This document shows, piece after piece, positions 28,801 to 37,584 of a stretch of DNA of 64,000 nucleotides; the stretch's first letter is position 1, and each line of letters begins with the position of its first letter. This stretch comes from an uncultured Spirochaetota bacterium (GTDB lineage Bacteria; Spirochaetota; Brachyspiria; Brachyspirales; Brachyspiraceae): contig CALXQJ010000005.1 in assembly GCA_944390575.1 (NCBI GenBank), positions 1 to 64,000 on the forward strand. The letters run 5' to 3'. The translations under genes were made by a program, and so were the position numbers. The notes under the pieces are model-generated. The model saw only the letters and a program-made list of their open reading frames with translations, had not been told where the DNA came from and made no database searches.

Positions 28801-29428
28801 TAAACAATTTGAAAATAGAATAGATACTCAATTAAAAACTACAAGAAAGCAAGCTGATGAGTTTAGAAATATTGCTATCAAAGAGGATACTTTTGATAGT
28901 TATTCTTCTTATGCTAATTATATATATCAAAATAGACAAGATTTAGATGAGACTATTTGGGCTAAGATAGAGGCTAAGAAGAGAGCTAAAAATACTAGTC
29001 AAATGCTTGCTATTAATAAAGAGCTTATTGTACTTTATGCTAATAGTTCTGATATTGACAATGCTATTAGAATAGTTAATGAAACTTTAGCTATGAATGG
29101 GCTTACAGCGGATGATAGACGTGGTATTGAGTTTGATTTGGCTAATATTTATCTTAATAGAAAGATGTATGAAGATGCTTTGGCTATATATAACAAATAT
29201 ACTAATAATATAAATCAAGATGGTGCTTTTGCTTTATATGCTATTGGACATATATACATAGAACAGAATATGATAGTTGAGGCTTTGAATATTTATGATA
29301 AATTTGTACGTGATATGTCTGAACTTGCTAAGACTAATAATGTTGTGGCACAGTTTAAGCAGGATGTTGAAAATAGACGTGTACAAATTATACAATATTT
29401 AAGCTCTATTGGTGCTAATAGAAATTAA
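25841..29428 (+). CDS. DUF2723 membrane glycosyltransferase-like protein with C-terminal TPRs
   Basis: 1195 residues. After a Lys-rich N-terminus come about ten membrane helices of the DUF2723 type. The diagnostic first loop is GDNGELTTAAYFLGVGHAPG at about residues 75-94, where the acidic residue after the first helix is thought to be catalytic, as in GT-C (protein O-mannosyltransferase-like) enzymes. After about residue 600 a soluble extracytoplasmic part follows, with TPR-like helical repeats (for example DGNYERAATMYEKL and MYEDALAIYNKY) to the C-terminus. Family knowledge suggests transfer of a sugar from a lipid carrier to protein or glycan outside the membrane. The acceptor is unknown and the TPRs may bind it. 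It ends at a strong hairpin. Confidence 0.85.
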   Translation: MKKNNKEKTTSNKKEVKTNMLMKLFSSEEEPIYKKYKIVPYHISKIDYIFSFVAFLFTFLLYFFTLTPSLSAGDNGELTTAAYFLGVGHAPGYPFYTLMSKLFTYIPFGNIAWRTNLFSAFCASISIIFFYFIMVKVLGMNRIERGFSPIVQIPALLSCIIFTISDNMWAQATMAEVYSLNILQTASMLLIVVYWFESVWKHSEDSVPYYGTRYLMAFGFLYGVSLANHHITLPFAFAPLFFIALTLFFIHKDRYIQNIETSFISIFVFLFLLLVGGFGYYRFIMNYEAYLYFPPGVASNDSFFSIIFKPLLDFNIMNDILKALANGSYLRPDMFGQLKVPYYPTLYKGLFLVFWPLFVVVAWCLIYRYVLCRIDKFNNDNDYITGISIAYYQMLLMLAVGVMIYAYMPIRARALPPLNWGQLNEPSGWENLSYLFSMIHRKQYGASGNDVPASFILHPEQVVALFNIFKTQLTILGVLLFIPGLFQIFKKNKFVGYFAVFGLLSFSVGLMAYTNPPPSVRTLSFVEVFFLPATLYFIVIMGFGIQFYMEYVNSNIKNIINKEYTDTPTSFNKNHIISSVVLLAIIIPMFIFNFKRNNNSKDYSNHDYSYNMMNSLPDNAIFATEGGDNQVFGLVYYTMVERRRPDLKVYDQKGNVFERVYGNLMKTDGRWLGGISDAVDMDFIESGRPYYMAWRRQGLEKLGDYYFKAYGLVFKVQPIKYALVDELEFFKELTVNDYKDIAKEHLKRDYENSKIANDINALLDEGLISTVRKDSYNGNEVLTFNKMYELPFPELKTEEDYWNSYKIQGDPKDIANYDFLTREIFVSSYGLAKIDMYNRKIKMYEKLIALMGDRDIYANGITKEDANKQIEEYKKLKYEEEDRMLTIGFDMSNVYFAVGNNAILDGNYERAATMYEKLIELEKLIYPAYFNLTASYEYIARSKDTPYEKEAEYLNKAKATLLRAEKTFYRGKGGGIGLEQNSTYNQIKQFENRIDTQLKTTRKQADEFRNIAIKEDTFDSYSSYANYIYQNRQDLDETIWAKIEAKKRAKNTSQMLAINKELIVLYANSSDIDNAIRIVNETLAMNGLTADDRRGIEFDLANIYLNRKMYEDALAIYNKYTNNINQDGAFALYAIGHIYIEQNMIVEALNIYDKFVRDMSELAKTNNVVAQFKQDVENRRVQIIQYLSSIGANRN

Positions 29429-29453
29429 TATTTAATTTTTTATTGATTTTATA

Positions 29454-29494
29454 AAAGAGTTTGTTTTTTATTTATTTTAAGAAACAGACTCTTT
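29454..29494 (+). terminator. Terminator after the DUF2723 gene
   Basis: AAAGAGTTTGTTT and AAACAGACTCTTT form a 13-bp stem with one G-U pair, followed by ATATTTTT. It also shows that the next gene must begin downstream of it. Confidence 0.8.
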
Positions 29495-29598
29495 ATATTT
29501 TTAAAGTATTATATGATATAAATACTTTTAATAGTTGTATTTTTTTTATGAAAGTTTACACTTATAAAAGTATACGATTATATAAGGATTTTTTATTT

Positions 29599-30939
29599 AT
29601 GACTAAAAATTTTCTTGCGAATAAAAAAGTTTTCATTTTTGATACGAATGTTATTCTACATGACTTTAAGTCTATATTTTCATTTGAAGAGACTAATATT
29701 GTAATTCCTATTACTGTATTAGAGGAGATAGATAAGTTTAAGAAAGGTTCTGATACTATTAACTTTAATGCTCGTGAGTTTATACGAGAACTTGATACTA
29801 TTTCAGAAAAGTGTGATAGTTCTAAGGAAGACTTATTCTATAGGGGAGTATTATTACGTAATAGAAGTAAGCTTTTTATTTATGTTGGTAAAGATGAGAG
29901 TGATGATTTTAGAGAGATATTTTCTGAAAAAACTCCAGATCATAAAATTATATTTTGTGGTTTTGCTATAAAAAAGGAAAATTATAGAGTAGTTCTCATT
30001 ACAAAAGATATTAATATGAGAATGAAAGCTAAAAGCTTGGGTATTGAAACTCAAGATTATAATACAGATAAAATAGAACAAATTTCTTCACTTTTTACAG
30101 GTATAGAAACTATTTCTGGAAAGAATGCCAAAGATTTTGTTGCTACTCTAAAAGAGAAAAATCAAATACCTATTAATACAAAGAAATATCCAAATACTTA
30201 TTTTTATTATAAGTTTAATGATGAAAGAGTTATAGGTAAATATAAAAAGCAAGAAAAATCTATTTTTTATGTAGATAGTGAGAATATTAATGCTTATGGA
30301 ATAAAACCTCGTAATGATGAGCAGGCTATAGCATTAGATGCTTTGCTTGATAATTCTCTCCCACTTGTAACTATTATGGGTAAAGCTGGTACCGGTAAGA
30401 CACTTCTTGCTTTGGCTGCTGCTTTGGAGAAGCGTAGAGATTATAGACAAATTTTACTTTCACGCCCTGTTGTTGCTTTATCTGATAAGGATTTAGGTTA
30501 TTTACCAGGTGATGTTAATAGTAAATTAGATCCTTATATGCAACCTTTATTTGATAATTTATCTGTTATTCAGCATATAAACTCAGAAGAGTCTGATAAT
30601 AGTAAAAATATCAAAAAAATGCTTGAGAATGAAAAGATAGTTATTTCTCCTCTTGCATATATTAGAGGTCGCAGTTTAAATAGAGTTTATTTAATAGTAG
30701 ATGAGGCACAAAACCTTACACCGCACGAAATAAAAACTATTATTACAAGAGCAGGTGAAGGTACTAAAATAGTTCTTACAGGAGATATACATCAGATAGA
30801 CTCTCCTTATCTTGATGAACGTAATAATGGTCTTACTTATTTGATAGATAGAACTAAGGCTGAAGTATTAAGTGCTTCTGTTACTTTAGAAAAGGGAGAG
30901 AGGTCAAAACTTTCTGAAATGGCTGCTAATATTTTATAG
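29599..30939 (+). CDS. PIN-PhoH fusion protein (PhoH2-like ATPase/RNase)
   Basis: 446 residues from the ATG at 29599. A longer frame opens at 29461, but that start lies inside a terminator hairpin. The ATG at 29599 has AAGGA 10 nt upstream. The N-terminal PIN domain begins KKVFIFDTNVILHDF, with acidic metal ligands. The C-terminal PhoH ATPase has Walker A GKAGTGKT and Walker B LIVDEAQNLTPHE, then LTGDIHQID. Such PIN-PhoH proteins act as sequence-specific RNA helicase-ribonucleases in actinobacteria. A role in RNA turnover or stress is likely here. Followed 9 nt later by a lipoprotein gene. Confidence 0.9.
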   Translation: MTKNFLANKKVFIFDTNVILHDFKSIFSFEETNIVIPITVLEEIDKFKKGSDTINFNAREFIRELDTISEKCDSSKEDLFYRGVLLRNRSKLFIYVGKDESDDFREIFSEKTPDHKIIFCGFAIKKENYRVVLITKDINMRMKAKSLGIETQDYNTDKIEQISSLFTGIETISGKNAKDFVATLKEKNQIPINTKKYPNTYFYYKFNDERVIGKYKKQEKSIFYVDSENINAYGIKPRNDEQAIALDALLDNSLPLVTIMGKAGTGKTLLALAAALEKRRDYRQILLSRPVVALSDKDLGYLPGDVNSKLDPYMQPLFDNLSVIQHINSEESDNSKNIKKMLENEKIVISPLAYIRGRSLNRVYLIVDEAQNLTPHEIKTIITRAGEGTKIVLTGDIHQIDSPYLDERNNGLTYLIDRTKAEVLSASVTLEKGERSKLSEMAANIL

Positions 30940-30948
30940 GATTTTATT

Positions 30949-31437
30949 ATGATAAAGAAAAATATACTTTTATTTTTTATTTCTATTTTTTTATTTTCTT
31001 GTGCTACAACTCCAGAACAAGAAAATGAAAGAAATAGAGCATTTGCTAAGAAATATACCCCAGAGTATAAAACTATAGATAGAAAAGTAAGAGAAGTTAG
31101 TGTTAATGGTGTTGTATTAGAACTTACATTGGATGTTAATAATAAACGCTCTTTTCCTATTCCAGTAGATACTTGGACTTTAGAGCTTATTGATAGGCAT
31201 AGTAATAAAGTATTTGCTGTTATTAAAGATGAAGGTGGTTTTATTATTCCTGCAAAATCTAATGTTAAGAAAAAGGCAGTTTTAAAAGCTAAATACTCAG
31301 ACGTATTTCAAACTGCTTTTAATTATTTGAAAAATAAAGATATTATGTGTATATCACGCTATACCATTACATATACTATTCTTGGTATTAAGAATACTTT
31401 TTCTTATTCTGAGCTTATTAAGTTTACAGATTTGTAA
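30949..31437 (+). CDS. Lipoprotein with LEA14/WHy-like domain
   Basis: 162 residues. The signal ends in FLFSC with Cys18 as lipidation site. The mature part contains VNGVVLELTLDVNNKRSFPIPVDTW, reduced here to its pattern: a beta strand, then N-x-R-S-F-P-I-P. This is typical of the LEA-2 (WHy) fold of small water-stress-like lipoproteins. It is probably co-transcribed with the PhoH gene. Function unknown; family call moderately sure. Confidence 0.65.
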   Translation: MIKKNILLFFISIFLFSCATTPEQENERNRAFAKKYTPEYKTIDRKVREVSVNGVVLELTLDVNNKRSFPIPVDTWTLELIDRHSNKVFAVIKDEGGFIIPAKSNVKKKAVLKAKYSDVFQTAFNYLKNKDIMCISRYTITYTILGIKNTFSYSELIKFTDL

Positions 31438-31473
31438 AAAATATATATTTTTTACAATAAAAGTATATTTTTC

Positions 31474-31513
31474 TTACAAATTACTTGACAATATTTTGTA
31501 AATATATTATATT
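31474..31513 (+). promoter_or_regulatory. Promoter with operator-like inverted repeat, PepSY-like gene cluster
   Basis: TTGACA (31485-31490), 17-nt spacer, TATATT (31508-31513). Arms TTACAAA (31474-31480) and TTTGTAA (31495-31501) form an inverted repeat centred on the -35 box, a placement where a bound dimeric protein would block RNA polymerase. No regulator gene is adjacent. Confidence 0.7.
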
Positions 31514-31558
31514 ATAATTGTAAAGAAAAAAAATATATAAATAAGGGGTAATAAGAAA

Positions 31559-31810
31559 ATGAAGAAAGTATTTCTATCTTTGATAATCGTTATTTCTTTA
31601 ACTTCTAGTGCTTTATTTGCAGATTGGTATATACCTTTAGATAAGGTGCCTAAGGCTGTTATTAGCACTGCAAAGAATACTTATCCTGATGCAGAGATTT
31701 GGGCTGTAGAGATGGAGAGTTATAATGTTTATGAAGTTAAGATGAGTAATATGATGCAGCTATATATATCTTCTACTGGTCAATTACTTGGTCAGCAGTT
31801 TGATGATTAA
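31559..31810 (+). CDS. Secreted PepSY-like (DUF2874) protein, one domain
   Basis: 83 residues. A signal peptide ends after ALFA, and the mature protein begins DWYIPLDKVPKAV. It matches the small PepSY-like (PF11396) unit: a helix followed by YPDAEIWAVEME, then strands ending TGQLLGQQFDD. Such periplasmic domains are thought to bind peptides, ligands or haem-like targets, but their function is not settled. An AAGGGG site lies 10 nt before the ATG. It is the first of three related genes in tandem. Confidence 0.8.
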   Translation: MKKVFLSLIIVISLTSSALFADWYIPLDKVPKAVISTAKNTYPDAEIWAVEMESYNVYEVKMSNMMQLYISSTGQLLGQQFDD

Positions 31811-31847
31811 ATAAATATATTAAATAAATTTTAAGGAATTTTTAATT

Positions 31848-32276
31848 ATGAAAAAAATTTTAGTATTATTTAGCGTATTTAGTGTTTTAAGTTATTCTAC
31901 ACTTTTTGCTGATTGGATTATAGATCCTGCTACTTTACCTGCTAAGGCTAAGAGTTTTGTTGCTAGCACTTTTCCTGATGCACAGATATGGAAGGCTGAG
32001 CGTGATGGAGGCAAATTTGATGTTAAGCTTTCTAATGGGGTTGATATAGATTTTTCAGTTTCAGGTGATTGGATAAAGATAGACGCTGAGTATATTGCTA
32101 TACCTATGAATGTTTTACCTAATGCTGTTGCAAGTTCTATAAAGAGTAAGTATCCTGAGGCTTCTGTTATTGAGGTTGAGAAGAATTTTGGGAACTTTAA
32201 GATTAAGTTAAATAACTTTATGGAACTTTATATGTCAGCTAATGGTCAGATAGTTGCACAGAAGTGGGATGATTAA
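31848..32276 (+). CDS. Secreted PepSY-like (DUF2874) protein, two domains
   Basis: 142 residues: signal peptide to about residue 20 (LFA-DW), then two tandem units. The first is ATLPAKAKSFVASTFPDAQIW with its strands, the second VLPNAVASSIKSKYPEASVI ending NGQIVAQKWDD. The second unit is close to the neighbouring single-domain protein, so the gene arose by duplication. It follows the first gene by 37 nt and ends at a perfect terminator. Confidence 0.8.
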   Translation: MKKILVLFSVFSVLSYSTLFADWIIDPATLPAKAKSFVASTFPDAQIWKAERDGGKFDVKLSNGVDIDFSVSGDWIKIDAEYIAIPMNVLPNAVASSIKSKYPEASVIEVEKNFGNFKIKLNNFMELYMSANGQIVAQKWDD

Positions 32277-32297
32277 TATATAGTTGTTAGAATAATA

Positions 32298-32333
32298 AAC
32301 AATGTATTTGTATATTTTTACAAGTACATTGTT
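32298..32333 (+). terminator. Intrinsic terminator after the PepSY-like genes
   Basis: AACAATGTA (32298-32306) pairs with TACATTGTT (32325-32333), extended by TTGTA/TACAA inside, and followed by TTTTC. Confidence 0.9.
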
Positions 32334-32369
32334 TTTTCTATTTTTAGTATATAAGGTTTATATATTAAA

Positions 32370-32398
32370 TTGACTTTTTAAATAAAATATTATATATT
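32370..32398 (+). promoter_or_regulatory. Promoter of the decayed PepSY copy, possibly now serving tgt
   Basis: TTGACT (32370-32375), 17-nt spacer, TATATT (32393-32398), the same layout as the promoter of the intact cluster. No terminator is seen between it and tgt. Confidence 0.55.
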
Positions 32399-32408
32399 CG
32401 TAGTATAG

Positions 32409-32627
32409 TACTTTTGATTTATTTTCACTTACAAGTCTATTTTTACTGCAGTTATAATATATTTTAGTAGGTATATAAAAAAAGATAATTATGAAGTATT
32501 TTATCCTAATGCACTTATTATTGAGACTGAGAAGAGTTTTGGTAATTATAAGATTAAGTTAAATAATTTTATAGAGATGTATATAGGTCCAAGTGGTCAG
32601 TTTCTTGGTCAGAAGTTTGATGATTAA
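32409..32627 (+). pseudogene. Remnant of a third PepSY-like gene
   Basis: The frame from 32409 to the TAA at 32625 encodes a run ending FGNYKIKLNNFIEMYIG and GQFLGQKFDD, plainly homologous to the end of the two-domain protein upstream (FGNFKIKLNNFMELYMS). There is no start codon, no signal peptide, and the helix part is scrambled. It is a decaying tandem copy. It occupies most of the 370-nt gap before tgt. Confidence 0.8.
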
Positions 32628-33779
<1,152 letters not shown>

Positions 33780-33815
33780 AGCAAAATTTATTTTTTTGTA
33801 TAAAATTTTGTATTT

Positions 33816-34637
33816 ATGGCAAGTATATATCAAGATACTATAGATAAGTATTCCGCTATTTTAGAGGAAGATTCTCATAATATAAGAGCATTATTAATAT
33901 TAGCACGTATTGCTATTAAAGAAGGTAGAGTTCAAGAGGGTGTAGACTATTATACTAAAATATTTGATATAGATAGTGATCATCCTGAGGCTTTATATAT
34001 GATAGGCTTTATTAGTATGATTAATAAGGATAATGATAAAGCTAAGGAAAAATTTCTACGTTTGATAAGAATTAATAAGGCTAATCCATTTATATATGAG
34101 TATATGAGTTTTTTAGATTTTTCAAGTCGTGCTAAGTATTTAGAACTTGCTATAGAGATTAATGAGAAACTTAGTATACGAAAGAAAGATTATGGTAGAT
34201 ATAGCTATATTGCATTTAAGGCTTATTTATGGGGTGAGTATAAACTTGCTTTGAGATATGCTGAACTTGCTTATAATGCTAATGCTACTAATACTATTAG
34301 TAATTTGCTTGGTTGTATTTATTATAAATTAGAAGATTATGATAATGCTCTATCATATTTTTATTCTGTTAGTTTGGATCTTAAAAATTCTAATTTGTTT
34401 ACTTTGTCTAATATATCTTCTTGTTTTAAACAGAAAAAGAGTATCAATTTAGCAGTACGTTATTTGAATAAGGCTTTAGATGTAAATGATACTAATAAGT
34501 TTGTTTATTATAGCTTGGGATATATTTATGCTAATATACTTGAAGAGAAAGACTTAGCTTTAAAGAATTTAAATAGGGCTTTAGAGATAGACAGCAATTA
34601 TATGCAGGCTATGCATGCTAAATTGTTGTTAAATTAA
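33816..34637 (+). CDS. Tetratricopeptide repeat protein
   Basis: 273 residues made of about seven TPR units, from residue 3 (YQDTIDKYSAIL) through the last repeat LALKNLNRALEIDSNYMQA. There is no signal peptide, so it should be cytoplasmic. TPR proteins bind partner proteins, and none can be named. It sits 36 nt after tgt on the same strand. Confidence 0.82.
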   Translation: MASIYQDTIDKYSAILEEDSHNIRALLILARIAIKEGRVQEGVDYYTKIFDIDSDHPEALYMIGFISMINKDNDKAKEKFLRLIRINKANPFIYEYMSFLDFSSRAKYLELAIEINEKLSIRKKDYGRYSYIAFKAYLWGEYKLALRYAELAYNANATNTISNLLGCIYYKLEDYDNALSYFYSVSLDLKNSNLFTLSNISSCFKQKKSINLAVRYLNKALDVNDTNKFVYYSLGYIYANILEEKDLALKNLNRALEIDSNYMQAMHAKLLLN

Positions 34638-34638
34638 A

Positions 34639-34667
34639 TTGATTTAAAATCTAATTAAATTTATAAT
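34639..34667 (+). promoter_or_regulatory. Promoter before the 505-residue protein gene
   Basis: TTGATT (34639-34644), 17-nt spacer, TATAAT (34662-34667). The start codon is 43 nt beyond. Confidence 0.7.
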
Positions 34668-34710
34668 ATATTATGTTTATCTTTAAATATTATATTGGAG
34701 ATTGTTTTAA

Positions 34711-36228
34711 GTGAACTTTGTAGATTATGTTAAGTATAATTTTTTGAATATGAGAACTCCAGATTTAGTGGAGAAAATGCGTACACAAGAGTATGCTACT
34801 AAAATTGCTAATCAAAAATATATGTTTGTAGATCTTAAAGCTAAAACTTTAACAGAAACTTTTGCTAAGTATATTTTTGAAATTTACAAGGTTGTAGGAC
34901 CATTAATTAATTCTCTTAGAGAAGAATTTGTTATTAAAGATGGTAAACAGTTCTCTTATTATTTGATAGAAGTTTCTTTTACAAATGAGGTAAAAGAGCT
35001 TTATGCTACTTTAAATAAAGATTATATGTTGAGTAAAATAGATACTGGAGTTAATCCTAATACTGTTTTTAATGAGGTAAAAAGTAATTTTGTAAAGTTT
35101 AAAAAGTATGTTAGTGGGGAGAATGCTAAAGAAACTAATTTAATTTTTAATATACTAAAAGATTTCTCTGCTATAGCAAGATTTGACTTTTTCTTATTTT
35201 TAAGAGCTTTTTGTACTTCTTTTGTAGATGGGGCATATAATTCAAATCCTACATTCAAGCCTACATCTAATGTTCAGGTGGTTGATGATTTGATAAAGCT
35301 TGATGAGGCTATTCAAAATATAATGGTAAAAAAAGAATTAGTTACGGCATTAAATACATTTTGTAAGTATAGTGGTATACCAGAGATACCAGAGAAGAAT
35401 ATGAAAGCACTTCTTACAAGAATTAAATATTTACAAACACCTGGTGTATTAAGCAATATTATTATATTTTTCCTTAGAGATTTTACATATAAGCCTCATA
35501 GTAGCTATTCTAATGTTAATATATTTGTAAATTATATTACTGATTTTACTAAGAACTTAAAAAATGATATGGATAGTATAATTAGCAATATAAAGAGTAA
35601 TAAAATTTCTACTATAAGAAATAATATATTTAGTGGTATAGAGATTTTAAAACTTAGCAATGTTAATGAAGATAAAAATGAACAACTTCAGAAGTTTGAT
35701 TGTGAATATTTTACTTGTGTAGAGCCTTTACAGTATATTAAAACTTTTGTTATTGAAATGTTTGATATGGATCATAAAGATGCTTTAAATGATATGTTTG
35801 TTGGACTTGAGTTTGTTAGCAAAGAAAGAAATTCTCAAGGTCTTGATGCTTTCTACACCTTAAGCGATTCTAAAGAAGAAATACAAATGTTTGATACTAT
35901 GTTAAGCCCTGAGACAGAGGCTTGTAAAAAATTAATGGGCTGGATTTTAACAAAAAATAAAGCTAATGCAAATAGAGACTTGATAGATGGTTTAGTTAAG
36001 AAGATAGATGAAGAGGGCAATAAGATTGTACTTAGCGTTTATAATGCTTTGATTGATATTACTACTTTGCTTAAAGGGATTGTTGATGATTGTGCTACTG
36101 GTAGTAAAGTTGAAATATCTAATCCTAATAAATGTGCTACCTTACAGAAGTTTAGCGTTGAGAAGGGAAGAAGTATTTTATCTATTTTTGAAGAGTTTAT
36201 TTCTTTGCTTAAGAATTTTGTTAGATAA
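34711..36228 (+). CDS. Conserved spirochaete-type protein of unknown function
   Basis: 505 residues from a GTG start, supported by TTGGAG 11-15 nt upstream. Largely helical, without signal peptide or clear membrane segments apart from a hydrophobic stretch near 158-170 (FFLFLRAFC). Sequence style (long helical, spirochaete-specific) suggests a DUF5312-like family, but I cannot confirm that. It is 20 nt upstream of a flippase-like membrane protein and may be in the same operon. Confidence 0.7.
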   Translation: MNFVDYVKYNFLNMRTPDLVEKMRTQEYATKIANQKYMFVDLKAKTLTETFAKYIFEIYKVVGPLINSLREEFVIKDGKQFSYYLIEVSFTNEVKELYATLNKDYMLSKIDTGVNPNTVFNEVKSNFVKFKKYVSGENAKETNLIFNILKDFSAIARFDFFLFLRAFCTSFVDGAYNSNPTFKPTSNVQVVDDLIKLDEAIQNIMVKKELVTALNTFCKYSGIPEIPEKNMKALLTRIKYLQTPGVLSNIIIFFLRDFTYKPHSSYSNVNIFVNYITDFTKNLKNDMDSIISNIKSNKISTIRNNIFSGIEILKLSNVNEDKNEQLQKFDCEYFTCVEPLQYIKTFVIEMFDMDHKDALNDMFVGLEFVSKERNSQGLDAFYTLSDSKEEIQMFDTMLSPETEACKKLMGWILTKNKANANRDLIDGLVKKIDEEGNKIVLSVYNALIDITTLLKGIVDDCATGSKVEISNPNKCATLQKFSVEKGRSILSIFEEFISLLKNFVR

Positions 36229-36248
36229 AATAATATGGTTTGTTTTTT

Positions 36249-37229
36249 ATGAAAAAGAATATACAAATAATTTTAGGAATTGTTATAACTATAATTTCTC
36301 TATATTTTGCTTTTAAGGGTATAGACTATAAAGAGACTATAGAGATTATTAAAAATGTAGATGTATTAAAAGTAGCTTTTGCTTTTATTATAGGTACTGC
36401 TTTTATTGTTGTTAGAGCTTTGAGGTGGGAGTGTTTTATTCCTACAGATAGGCCTATAAGGAAGTGGGTTATTATATCTGCAGCTTATATTGGATATATG
36501 GCAAGCAATGTTCTTCCTGCTAAATTGGGAGAAGTTGTACGTGCTTATGTTCTTGGAGAAAAAGAGGATTTAAAAAAGTCGGCTATTTTTGCTTCTGTTG
36601 TATCTGAGAGACTTTTTGATTGTTTAACAGGTGTTGTTATTCTTTCTATTTCTTTAATATTTATTGAAAATCTACCAAGTACAGTATCAAAGGCTGCTTT
36701 AATATTATTGGCTTTTACTGTTGTGGGTATTATCATTTTAGTTGTTTTAAGTAAAAATAAGATAATGGCTCATAAAATATTTCATAAAGTTTTTTCTATA
36801 CTACCTCAAAATATTGCAAATAAGCTTATAGATTTCTCTTGTAACTTTATAGATGGTATAGGTATGAAAACTTCACCTTTATATATTTTCTTATTATTTT
36901 TCTATACTATTCTCTATTTAGCAGGACAGGTTTTTGCTATAAATCTACTTCTTTCAGCATTTTCTATAAAGTCTTCTCTTATTATAGGGTTATTTATGTT
37001 TGCTGTTAGCGGTTTTGGTTTTGCTGTTCCTTCTGCACCTTCTGGTATTGGTCCTTTTGAATGGGCTATTATTTTTGGTCTTTCACTTGTTGGTGTTGAT
37101 AAGGCTTTAGCTGCTCCTTATGCTTTAGTTTATCATTTACTTGGCATTGTACCTGTTAGTATAGTTGGTGCTATATGTTTATTTTCTCTTGGTATAAACT
37201 TAAAGGCTGCTACTAAGAGTGATAAGTGA
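36249..37229 (+). CDS. UPF0104 / lysylphosphatidylglycerol synthase-type transmembrane protein
   Basis: 326 residues from ATG 36249. A TTG 9 nt earlier is a less likely start. About eight membrane helices. The family motifs are RALRWECFIP, YMASNVLPAKLGEVVRAYVLG (typical of the AglD/MprF-like flippase domain), SVVSERLFDCLTG and PSAPSGIGPFEW. Relatives flip or transfer lipid-linked groups. The lysyl-transferase domain of MprF is absent, so a lipid flippase or unknown role is most likely. Confidence 0.85.
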   Translation: MKKNIQIILGIVITIISLYFAFKGIDYKETIEIIKNVDVLKVAFAFIIGTAFIVVRALRWECFIPTDRPIRKWVIISAAYIGYMASNVLPAKLGEVVRAYVLGEKEDLKKSAIFASVVSERLFDCLTGVVILSISLIFIENLPSTVSKAALILLAFTVVGIIILVVLSKNKIMAHKIFHKVFSILPQNIANKLIDFSCNFIDGIGMKTSPLYIFLLFFYTILYLAGQVFAINLLLSAFSIKSSLIIGLFMFAVSGFGFAVPSAPSGIGPFEWAIIFGLSLVGVDKALAAPYALVYHLLGIVPVSIVGAICLFSLGINLKAATKSDK

Positions 37230-37289
37230 TTATTTTCTTATATTTACTTATTAATAATATTTAAAAAAATCCTATCCGATAATGTATCT

Positions 37290-37568
37290 ATGTTTAGAAT
37301 AGATATTATATTTAGAGGTCGCGTTCAGGGTGTTGGCTTTAGGGCTTTTGTAAAGGAAGTTGCTGATGATATGTCTATTTGTGGCAGGGTTTGGAATAAT
37401 TATGATGGCTCTCTACAGCTTGTGGCATATATAGATACTAAAGCTGATATAGATTTATTTGTAGATAGAGTAAAATCTGGACCTGAGATGGCTACTGTTA
37501 AGGAATATTCTATATCTATTACTCCGTCTGATCCTTATATTGAGAATTTTTTTGAAGTTGTTGATTAG
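37290..37568 (+). CDS. Acylphosphatase
   Basis: 92 residues, the normal size. The family signature is complete: GRVQGVGFRAF holds the phosphate-binding loop and catalytic Arg, and VWNNYDGSLQ holds the catalytic Asn. It hydrolyses acyl phosphates in the cytoplasm. It is placed 16 nt before the LysM protein gene. Confidence 0.95.
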   Translation: MFRIDIIFRGRVQGVGFRAFVKEVADDMSICGRVWNNYDGSLQLVAYIDTKADIDLFVDRVKSGPEMATVKEYSISITPSDPYIENFFEVVD

Positions 37569-37584
37569 GTTATAATTATTTTTT

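Noticed and set aside
29461-29598. Extended N-terminus of the PhoH protein starting at 29461
   Set aside because: The start lies inside a transcription terminator hairpin (29454-29494); the ATG at 29599 has a ribosome site and gives a normal PIN-domain start.
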